Part shown: piece by piece, positions 1-4,557 of the stretch
Layout of the letters: each line of letters starts with the position of its first letter
Position numbering within the stretch: the first letter of the stretch is position 1
The notes under the pieces: model-generated
The model's input: only the letters and a program-made list of their open reading frames with translations
What the model was told of the DNA's origin: nothing
Databases searched by the model: none
Source: Dehalococcoidia bacterium
GTDB lineage: Bacteria; Chloroflexota; Dehalococcoidia; SM23-28-2
Reading direction: 5' to 3'
Assembly: GCA_022866185.1 (NCBI GenBank)
Contig: JALHUG010000149.1
Coordinates: 1 to 6,597 of the forward strand
Length of the DNA: 6,597 bases
Translations under genes and position numbers: made by a program

Positions 1-16
1 ATTGAGCTATATCCCC
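1..16 (-). tRNA. 5' end of a tRNA gene, cut by the window edge
   Basis: Read on the minus strand, the last 16 bases of the window are GGGGATATAGCTCAAT. They fit the start of a tRNA: a 7-nt acceptor strand GGGGATA, T8, A9, the D-stem strand GCTC, invariant A14 and a purine at 15. A consensus -10 box ends 11 nt upstream, which suits a short-leader tRNA transcript. The anticodon lies outside the window, so the identity is unknown; a GGGGATATAGCTCA start is common in alanine tRNAs, but that is only a guess. The stretch is short enough that a chance match cannot be excluded, although promoter and position agree. Confidence 0.62.
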
Positions 17-27
17 TCGGCAGTGTC

Positions 28-57
28 ATTATAGATAGGGCTGGCTAGCGCCGTCAA
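28..57 (-). promoter_or_regulatory. Sigma-70-type promoter for the tRNA, overlapping the rimM stop
   Basis: On the minus strand, TTGACG (52-57) and a perfect TATAAT (28-33) are separated by 18 bp. Transcription would start near 20-22, a few bases before the putative tRNA 5' end at 16. The -35 hexamer contains the TGA stop of rimM (54-56), so the promoter is built into the end of the upstream gene. It suggests the tRNA can be transcribed independently of the ribosomal operon. I see no intrinsic terminator between rimM and the tRNA, so readthrough from the operon is also possible. Confidence 0.65.
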
Positions 58-602
58 GAAAGGCTCCCCTTTCCCTTCTTGGCCGGCGGCAGAAGACCTT
101 CCACCAGCTCCACCTCGATCCAGCCCCCGTCCAGGTCTATCGCCTTGACCACGTCGTCCAGGGCCGGGATGAGCAGCTCGCCGCCCTCGCCATGCACCAC
201 GAAGACGTCGTTGCTGCCGGTGACCAGGATCTGGGCCACCTTGCCCAGCGGCTGGCCTTCCGTGGTGCGAACCTCGAGCCCCAGTATCTGGAACTGATAG
301 TACTCGCCCTCCGATAGGGGTTTCAGCTCCTCCTCTGGCACTTCCAGAAAGCGTTGGCGTAGAGCCTCAGCGGCGGCGGTGCTGTCGATGCCCGAAAGCT
401 TGATGTGAACCTTGCCCTTGTGCCAGCGACAGCGCTCGATAGCGTAGGCGACACCCTCTACATAGAGGCTAGAGCCGAGCGCAAACCGTTCGGGGAAGTC
501 GGTTAGGGGCTCTACCTTCAGGTCGCCCTGCAGGCCCCAGGGGCCAAGGATGCGGCCGACGGCCACGTATCCCTGGCTAGCGTCTTCCTGAGAGCGTGAC
601 AT
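54..602 (-). CDS. rimM: Ribosome maturation factor RimM
   Basis: This 182-aa protein matches RimM in length and architecture. RimM is a cytoplasmic factor that binds ribosomal protein S19 in the 30S head and helps late 16S rRNA processing and 30S assembly. An N-terminal RimM barrel covers about residues 12-95, with VGRILGPWGLQGDLKV at 15-30. A PRC-barrel domain covers about 101-172, with YYQFQILGLEV, GSNDVFVV (129-136), LLIPALDDVVKAID and VELVEGLL. A short Lys/Pro-rich tail ends the protein. The ATG at 602 gives the expected lead-in, but there is no clear Shine-Dalgarno sequence before it; the nearest purine-rich stretch is too far upstream. It lies 93 nt downstream of a KH gene, in the order rpsP-KH-rimM known from many bacteria. 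trmD, the usual next gene, is absent; a tRNA follows instead. Confidence 0.95.
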   Translation of the reverse strand: MSRSQEDASQGYVAVGRILGPWGLQGDLKVEPLTDFPERFALGSSLYVEGVAYAIERCRWHKGKVHIKLSGIDSTAAAEALRQRFLEVPEEELKPLSEGEYYQFQILGLEVRTTEGQPLGKVAQILVTGSNDVFVVHGEGGELLIPALDDVVKAIDLDGGWIEVELVEGLLPPAKKGKGSLS

Positions 603-695
603 AACTAATTGACGCTGCCCGCGCTGGAGGCGGATAGGCCTCTGACAGATGAACCTGGGAGAGCCAGCGATGAGGGACTTCAGGTAAGCGGATCG

Positions 696-923
696 CTATC
701 CGATCTCCAGTACAGCCCTGGTTCCCTTGCGGATGGCAGCCACCTGGAGCAGGGTGCGCATGGCGTTGGCGATGCGTCCCTCCTTGCCTATGACCCTGCC
801 CATATCCGACTCGGCCACCCGCAGGTGATAGACGATGTAGTCTCTTTCCTCCTCCTCCGTCACCACCACCTCATCCGGGTTCTCGACGATGGCCCGCGCC
901 ATATACTCGATGAGGTCCTTCAT
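696..923 (-). CDS. khpA: KhpA-type KH-domain RNA-binding protein, downstream copy
   Basis: This is a 75-aa single-KH-domain protein of the KhpA (YlqC) family, a small RNA-binding protein usually encoded between rpsP and rimM; in Firmicutes it partners KhpB. The RNA-binding GxxG loop is GKEG at residues 46-49, in VIGKEGRIANAMRTLL, and the protein ends at VLEIG, the normal end for the family. Its ATG at 923 has a GGAG about 7 nt upstream. It is a near-identical paralogue of the gene just upstream (67 of 75 residues equal), but has no tail: its frame hits TAG where the other copy has GAG. The gap to the upstream copy's stop is 32 nt, and that gap encodes a leftover of the S16 tail. This copy is probably the one keeping the ancestral form. 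Confidence 0.92.
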   Translation of the reverse strand: MKDLIEYMARAIVENPDEVVVTEEEERDYIVYHLRVAESDMGRVIGKEGRIANAMRTLLQVAAIRKGTRAVLEIG

Positions 924-940
924 GGCTTGTCTCCGCTCTC
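701..940 (-). repeat. Tandem duplication, downstream unit (KH gene copy)
   Basis: This segment aligns without gaps to 1150-1389 at a constant offset of 449 bp; I count 17 mismatches in 240 positions. It covers the KH coding region and continues past the ATG into bases that, in the other unit, are the last codons of rpsP (17 identical bases beyond the ATG, 924-940). The duplication therefore began inside the rpsP tail rather than at a gene boundary. Confidence 0.9.
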
Positions 941-955
941 AGGCTCGGATTCAAC
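920..955 (-). other. Non-coding remnant of an S16-type C-terminus between the two KH genes
   Basis: Reading on in frame past the TGA (956-958) of the upstream KH gene gives V-E-S-E-P-E-S-G-D-K-P and then TGA at 920-922, overlapping the next ATG as ATGA. The E-S-G-D-K-P-stop-ATGA arrangement is exactly how rpsP ends at 1369-1372. The gap thus preserves a copy of the rpsP/KH junction. The TGA at 956-958 now ends translation 33 nt early and has broken the coupling overlap, leaving a GGAG ribosome binding site for the downstream gene. Confidence 0.82.
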
Positions 956-1372
956 TCAGGCCTCGGGTTCCTCCTCGGCCTCAGGTTCAGCCCAGGGCTC
1001 GGGTTCAGCCTCAGGCTCGGGTTCAGCCTCAGGCTGGGGTTCAGCCCAGGGCTCGGATTCAGCCTCGGGTTCGGGTTCGGCCCAGGGCTCGGATTCAGCC
1101 TCGGGCTCGGATTCGGCCCTGCGGCTGGGCGGCCGGGTGATGCCCTCTCCGATCTCCAGTACAGCCCTGGTTCCTTTGCGGATGGCGGCCACCTTGAGCA
1201 GGGTGCGCATGGCGTTGGCGATGCGTCCCTGCTTGCCTATCACCTTGCCCATGTCCGACTCGGCCACCCGCAGGCGATAGACGATGTAGTCTCTCTCGTC
1301 CTCCTCCGTCACCGTCACTTCATCCGGGTAGTCGACGATGGCCCGCGCCATGTACTCGATGAGGTCTTTCAT
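956..1372 (-). CDS. KhpA-type KH-domain protein with long acidic repeat tail, upstream copy
   Basis: This 138-aa protein has a KH domain at residues 1-75 (GxxG loop GKQG at 46-49) that differs from the downstream copy at only 8 positions. A basic linker follows (76-85, ending RPPSRR), then a low-complexity Glu/Ala/Pro tail (86-138) dominated by a hexapeptide of the form A-E-[S/P]-[E/Q]-P-[E/W]. The tail is strongly negative, carries regularly placed Trp residues and is surely disordered. KhpA proteins normally stop near residue 75-80, so the tail is unusual. The ATG overlaps the rpsP stop as ATGA (1369-1372), implying translational coupling; the SD (GGAG) lies inside the last rpsP codons. Function beyond RNA binding is unknown. 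The tail might shield the RNA-binding face, bind a basic ribosomal protein, or be a neutral by-product of duplication. The domain call is firm; the role is open. Confidence 0.9.
   Translation of the reverse strand: MKDLIEYMARAIVDYPDEVTVTEEDERDYIVYRLRVAESDMGKVIGKQGRIANAMRTLLKVAAIRKGTRAVLEIGEGITRPPSRRAESEPEAESEPWAEPEPEAESEPWAEPQPEAEPEPEAEPEPWAEPEAEEEPEA
992..1117 (-). repeat. 18-bp tandem repeat coding for acidic hexapeptides
   Basis: Seven consecutive in-frame hexapeptides occupy residues 86-127 of the upstream KH protein: AESEPE, AESEPW, AEPEPE, AESEPW, AEPQPE, AEPEPE, AEPEPW. A degenerate AEPEAEEEPEA run then leads to the stop. The DNA period is 18 bp, and Trp versus Glu at position 6 follows no strict alternation. 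The array looks like slippage or unequal-exchange expansion and could vary in copy number between strains. On the opposite strand it gives a long Ser/Gly open frame that is an artefact of the repeat. Confidence 0.88.
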
Positions 1373-1389
1373 GGCTTGTCTCCGCTCTC
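1150..1389 (-). repeat. Tandem duplication, upstream unit (KH gene copy plus rpsP end)
   Basis: Partner of 701-940. Here the bases ahead of the KH ATG are real rpsP codons ending E-S-G-D-K-P-stop. Similarity decays upstream of 1389 into Glu/Ala-rich codons and, at the other end, just past the VLEIG codons near 1150. Confidence 0.9.
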
Positions 1390-1740
1390 GGCCTCAGCCG
1401 CAGTAGATTCCTGACCAGTTTGGCTCTCGGTCTCAGGTGCACTAGGTTCCCCTTCACCTTCGCTCTCGGCCGCAGCCAGGATAGGCTCCTGTTCCCCTTG
1501 GCCGCTAGCTCTCTTCCTCGCCAGGAGCTTAGCGACCGCTTCCGAGGGCTGAGCGCCTTGCTCCAGCCAGTGCGACGCTCTTTCCTCGTTGATAACGATG
1601 GTCGGGGGATCTGTCAAGGGGTCGTAGTGACCAATGATCTCGACATTGGCACCATCACGAGCGGCCCGCGAGTCGGCCACGACGATGCGGTAGGATGGCC
1701 TCTTCTTCTTGCCAACGCGAGAAAGATGGATCTTCAGCAA
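1369..1740 (-). CDS. rpsP: 30S ribosomal protein S16 with acidic C-terminal tail
   Basis: Small-subunit protein bS16, which binds 16S rRNA early and stabilises the 5'/central domain during 30S assembly. The start LKIHLSRVGKKKRPSYRIVV and the following DSRAARDG, IGHYDP and WLEQGAQPSEAV segments are diagnostic. I place the start at TTG 1740, giving MLKIHL and 123 aa: a strong GGGAGGTGA lies just upstream. An upstream in-frame TTG at 1758 would bury that site inside the gene and add six residues not found in the family. The conserved part ends near residue 80. Residues 81-123 form an acidic, Ser/Glu/Ala-rich disordered tail beyond the usual 80-90 aa length. The stop overlaps the next KH ATG as ATGA. 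It lies 42 nt after ffh with no terminator between, so co-transcription is likely. Confidence 0.95.
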   Translation of the reverse strand: MLKIHLSRVGKKKRPSYRIVVADSRAARDGANVEIIGHYDPLTDPPTIVINEERASHWLEQGAQPSEAVAKLLARKRASGQGEQEPILAAAESEGEGEPSAPETESQTGQESTAAEAESGDKP

Positions 1741-1744
1741 GGGC

Positions 1745-1753
1745 TCACCTCCC
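1745..1753 (-). promoter_or_regulatory. Ribosome binding site that fixes the rpsP start
   Basis: The minus strand reads GGGAGGTGA, close to a full anti-SD complement, ending 4 nt before TTG 1740. This favours the TTG at 1740 over the in-frame TTG at 1758, which lies upstream of the site. Confidence 0.85.
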
Positions 1754-1782
1754 GTCAATAATACCAGAAATCGCTCACCAAT

Positions 1783-3114
1783 CTAGCGTCCCCAGGGCGC
1801 CCCCGGCGCGATGCGTGGTCCACGTCCCGAGGCCACCATCTGCATTAGCTTCTTGGCCTCGCGGTACTGCTTGAGAAGGCGATTGACATCGGTAGGGGTG
1901 GTGCCACTGCCACGAGCGATGCGGCGGCGGCGACTGGCATCGATGATGTCAGGGTAACGTCGCTCCTGGGGCGTCATGGAATAGACGATAGCCTCGACGC
2001 GCTTGATGCGGCTCTCGTCCACGTCCTCCAAACGGCCAGCGATGCCGGAAAGGCCCGGTACCATGGCAACAAGTTGGCTCAGCGGCCCCATCTTCCGCAC
2101 CCGTTGGAGCTGCCCCAGGAAGTCCTCCAGGGTGATGGCGCCTCGGCGGGCGCGCACCCCCAGTTCCTCGATCTCCTCATCGCTGATGGTGGCCTTCGCC
2201 TTTTCCACCAGGGTGAGGACATCGCCCATGCCCAGTATACGCGAGGCCAAGCGGTCGGGATAGAACGGCTCCAGGGCGTCGGCCTTCTCTCCCACGCCCA
2301 CGAACTTGATGGGAATGCCGGTCACGGCTCGAATGGAGAGGGCAGCACCGCCGCGGGCGTCGCCGTCTAGCTTGGTGAGGATGAGGCCGGTGAGGCCCAG
2401 GGCCTTGTGCAACTCCTCGGCGGCCCGCACCGCCTCCTGACCGGTCATGGCGTCGGCCACCATCAGCACCTCGGTGGGCGACAGGCGGCGTCGCAGCTCG
2501 ACCACATCCGCCAGGGACTCCTCGTCCATCTGCATATAGCCCACGGTGTCGACAATGACGGTGGTGATGCCCAGGCGGCGGGCTTCCTTTAGGGCGTGCT
2601 CGCAGATCTGGCGCGGGCGGGCGCCGCCGTCCTCCGTGTACACGGGGATGTCGAGCTGCTTGCCCAGGGCCTCCAGTTGCTCGGCAGCGGCCACGCGCTG
2701 TGGGTCGGCGGCCACCAGCAGGGGGCGGTCGCCGCCCCGTCGCAGATGGAGGGCTAGCTTGGCGGCGGTGGTGGTCTTGCCTGAGCCCTTTAGGCCCACC
2801 AGCATGACGACCGTGGGCGACTGCTTGGCCCGCTCAAGCTGGCTCTGGCTGCCGCCGAGCGTTTGGATTAGCTCCTGATTGACGATGTCAATAACCTGCT
2901 GCATGGGGGTGAGGCTTTGCAGCACCTGGGCTCCCAGCGCTCGCTCTCGCAGATGCTCGATGAACTGCCGCACCACCCGAAAGTGGACATCGGCCTCCAA
3001 GAGAGCCAGGCGCACCTCTCGCAGGGCCTCGTCGAGGTCCTTCTCGGTGATGGTGCCGCCGCTGCCCAGGCGGCGAAGTACCTTCTGGAGCTTTTCGGTC
3101 AGACCTTCGAACAT
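1783..3114 (-). CDS. ffh: Signal recognition particle GTPase Ffh (SRP54)
   Basis: A 443-aa SRP GTPase that binds 4.5S RNA and signal sequences on nascent chains and pairs with FtsY for co-translational membrane targeting. The N domain is about residues 1-88. In the G domain: P-loop GLKGSGKTTT (107-116), G2 region DPQRVAA (137-143), G3 DTVGY (189-193), G4 TKLD (247-250), closing loop GVGEK (273-277). The M domain (about 325-430) has the RNA-binding SRRRRIARGSGT (394-405) and NRLLKQY. The ATG at 3114 (MFEGLTEKL) is the family start; the frame stays open 46 codons further, but that region holds the promoter. Odd: SRP GTPases normally show GLQGxGKTT, DxxRPAA and DTAGR, so Lys109, Val141, Val191 and Tyr193 are deviations clustered at the active site, while N- and M-domain signatures look normal. 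It heads the operon with rpsP 42 nt downstream. Confidence 0.96.
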   Translation of the reverse strand: MFEGLTEKLQKVLRRLGSGGTITEKDLDEALREVRLALLEADVHFRVVRQFIEHLRERALGAQVLQSLTPMQQVIDIVNQELIQTLGGSQSQLERAKQSPTVVMLVGLKGSGKTTTAAKLALHLRRGGDRPLLVAADPQRVAAAEQLEALGKQLDIPVYTEDGGARPRQICEHALKEARRLGITTVIVDTVGYMQMDEESLADVVELRRRLSPTEVLMVADAMTGQEAVRAAEELHKALGLTGLILTKLDGDARGGAALSIRAVTGIPIKFVGVGEKADALEPFYPDRLASRILGMGDVLTLVEKAKATISDEEIEELGVRARRGAITLEDFLGQLQRVRKMGPLSQLVAMVPGLSGIAGRLEDVDESRIKRVEAIVYSMTPQERRYPDIIDASRRRRIARGSGTTPTDVNRLLKQYREAKKLMQMVASGRGPRIAPGAPWGR

Positions 3115-3124
3115 GACTGTCCCG

Positions 3125-3153
3125 ATTTTAGAGCGACAGCGGAGCGGCGTCAA
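3125..3153 (-). promoter_or_regulatory. Promoter of the ffh-rpsP-KH-KH-rimM operon
   Basis: On the minus strand, TTGACG (3148-3153) and TAAAAT (3125-3130) are 17 bp apart, each one base from consensus. Only 10 nt (CGGGACAGTC) separate the -10 box from the ffh ATG. A start 5-8 nt downstream of the -10 box would leave a leader of about 3-5 nt, too short for a Shine-Dalgarno site, so the mRNA would be effectively leaderless. This also argues against translation of the 46 upstream in-frame codons. No promoter of similar quality was seen inside the operon. Confidence 0.75.
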
Positions 3154-3339
3154 ATGGTGGCCCAAGTTCCCAGCTAGCAGCAGCCTTGAACATTCTAGTA
3201 TCCTTGGGGAAGAAAAGTCACATTGTCTTGTCGGCGTGGTAGCGCGAGGCACTTCAGGGTGTACGCCCAGAAGCCAGGATAAGCGCTGGCCGCGCGCCCT
3301 TCTCAGTCTGTCGCCGGCACCTGGCCCGCTCCGGGCGCT

Positions 3340-4353
3340 CTACAGCCCCTTCTGGACGATGTAGGCGCAGAGGTCGGCTGTGCGGCAGGCGTAGCCCCAC
3401 TCGTTATCGTACCAGGCCAGCACCTTCACCATGCTGTCAGCAAGAACCATGGTGCCCAGCCCGTCGACGATGGAGCTGGCGGGGTTGCCCTTGAAGTCGC
3501 TGCTCACCAGGGGTTCCTCGGTGTACTCAAGGATGCCCCGCAGCGACTCCGAGGCGGCGTCCTTGAGCGCCTGGTTTACCGTCTCTTTGGTTATCGTCTT
3601 GTTCAGAGTCGCCACAAGGTCGCACACAGAGACGGTGGGCGTGGGTACGCGGAAGGCCATGCCATCCAGTCTGCCCTTGAGCGCCGGGATGACTAGGGTG
3701 ACGGCGCGAGCCGCCCCGGTAGTGGTGGGGATGATGTTGAGGGCGGCGGCACGAGCCCGCCGCAGGTCTTTGTGGACCGTATCCAGGATGACCTGGTCGT
3801 TGGTATAGGCATGGATGGTGGTCAAGAACCCCTTGTCGACGCCGAAGTTGTCGTGCAGGACTTTCACTACCGGCGCGATGCAGTTGGTGGTGCAGGAGGC
3901 GTTGGAGATGACCGTGTGCTTCTGGGGGTCGTACATCTCCTCGTTGACACCCAGCACGACGGTCAGGTCCTCGTTCTTGGCGGGGGCGGTGATGATCACC
4001 TTCTTGACCCCGGCCTGAGTGTGAGCTACTGCCTTCTGGGCATCGGTGAACCGGCCTGTCGCCTCCACCACGATCTCCACGCTGAAATCGCCCCAGGGGA
4101 TGCTCCCCGGGTCGCGCTCGGCCAGAACCTTCACCGTCTGCCCGTCTACCACGATTGCATCCTGCCTGGCCTCGATCCGGGCGGGAAAGACGCCGTAGTT
4201 GCTATCGTACTTGAGCAGGTGAGCATTGGTGTTGGGGTCGGTGAGGTCGTTGACGGCCACGACCTCTAGGGCGCTACCATGGTAATCGCGAATGGCCTTG
4301 AACACCTGCCGTCCAACACGACCGAAGCCGTTGATACCGACCCTTACTGGCAT
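3340..4353 (-). CDS. gap: Type I glyceraldehyde-3-phosphate dehydrogenase
   Basis: A 337-aa phosphorylating GAPDH that interconverts glyceraldehyde-3-phosphate and 1,3-bisphosphoglycerate in cytoplasmic glycolysis/gluconeogenesis. The Rossmann start is VGINGFGRVGR (5-15). Catalytic Cys154 sits in SNASCTTNC and His181 in TTIHAYTND; the phosphate-site segment TTTGAARAV (210-218) and C-terminal WYDNEWGY (314-321) are intact. Asp36 in the VND motif is the residue that favours NAD over NADP. The usual Leu-Pro before HKDLRRARA, a second cofactor determinant, is Thr192-Val193, so cofactor preference is uncertain. ATG 4353 is preceded by AAGGAGG (4362-4368) at 8-nt spacing; an overlapping ATG at 4358 is out of frame. 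The gene stands alone, without pgk or tpiA beside it. A short GCCCG/CGGGC hairpin (3324-3336) overlies the region just past the stop but has no T-run, so no terminator is called. Confidence 0.96.
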   Translation of the reverse strand: MPVRVGINGFGRVGRQVFKAIRDYHGSALEVVAVNDLTDPNTNAHLLKYDSNYGVFPARIEARQDAIVVDGQTVKVLAERDPGSIPWGDFSVEIVVEATGRFTDAQKAVAHTQAGVKKVIITAPAKNEDLTVVLGVNEEMYDPQKHTVISNASCTTNCIAPVVKVLHDNFGVDKGFLTTIHAYTNDQVILDTVHKDLRRARAAALNIIPTTTGAARAVTLVIPALKGRLDGMAFRVPTPTVSVCDLVATLNKTITKETVNQALKDAASESLRGILEYTEEPLVSSDFKGNPASSIVDGLGTMVLADSMVKVLAWYDNEWGYACRTADLCAYIVQKGL

Positions 4354-4444
4354 GGCATGCTCCTCCTTATAAGCTTAGAATTAGGCTATCAATTAGGACG
4401 CCAGAGAAGCTGCTCCGTTACGGTTTTCTTAGCATAGCTTAGAT

Positions 4445-4475
4445 GCCAGTAACCGCCCGAGGGGCGGCTACTGGC
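4445..4475 (-). other. 13-bp GC-rich hairpin in the gap upstream region
   Basis: A 31-nt inverted repeat has arms GCCAGTAGCCGCC and GGCGGTTACTGGC (minus strand) around a 5-nt loop, with one G-T wobble. There is no T-run after it on the minus strand, so it is not a classical terminator by itself. It could back up the terminator at 4494-4534, protect an mRNA end, or lie in the gap leader and affect expression. No convincing gap promoter was found between it and the gene; a TATAAG (4363-4368) overlaps the ribosome binding site and has a 15-bp spacing to TTGATA, which is too short. Confidence 0.6.
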
Positions 4476-4493
4476 TTGCTGGGCGCTTTTGGC

Positions 4494-4534
4494 AATAAGG
4501 AGCCAACTCCGACAAGCGGAGCCGGCTCCTTATT
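4494..4534 (-). terminator. Strong hairpin terminator after the surface protein gene
   Basis: A 41-nt inverted repeat lies 23 nt past the TAG of the surface protein. On the minus strand the outer arms AATAAGGAGCC and GGCTCCTTATT enclose two G-U wobbles and an inner CTCCG/CGGAG stem with loop CTTGT, giving an 18-bp stem. The 3' arm ends CCTTATT, a modest T-rich run, and the outer A/T-rich base is symmetrical, so it could act in both directions. It separates the surface protein from the gap transcript. Confidence 0.75.
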
Positions 4535-4557
4535 AATCTATAGCTAAGGTCAGAACT

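Noticed and set aside
608..636. Plus-strand TTGACG near the rimM start
   Set aside because: The hexamer at 17-bp spacing is GGATAG, a poor -10 box, and there is no plus-strand gene to serve.
627..642. Small hairpin GAGGC/GCCTC between the downstream KH gene and rimM
   Set aside because: Five base pairs with no T-run is too weak to call a terminator in GC-rich DNA; it may slightly affect rimM translation at most.
956..1135. CRISPR-like or other non-coding repeat array
   Set aside because: The 18-bp periodicity stays in frame with the KH gene and has no spacers; it is a coding repeat.
609..1280. Plus-strand open frame of 223 codons rich in Ser/Gly repeats
   Set aside because: It is antisense to the acidic hexapeptide repeat and both KH genes; its repeats mirror the GAG/CCT-type codons opposite, and the minus-strand KH genes are unambiguous.
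3115..3252. 46-codon N-terminal extension of ffh
   Set aside because: The family starts at MFEGLTEKL, the extension resembles nothing in SRP54, and it spans the predicted promoter.
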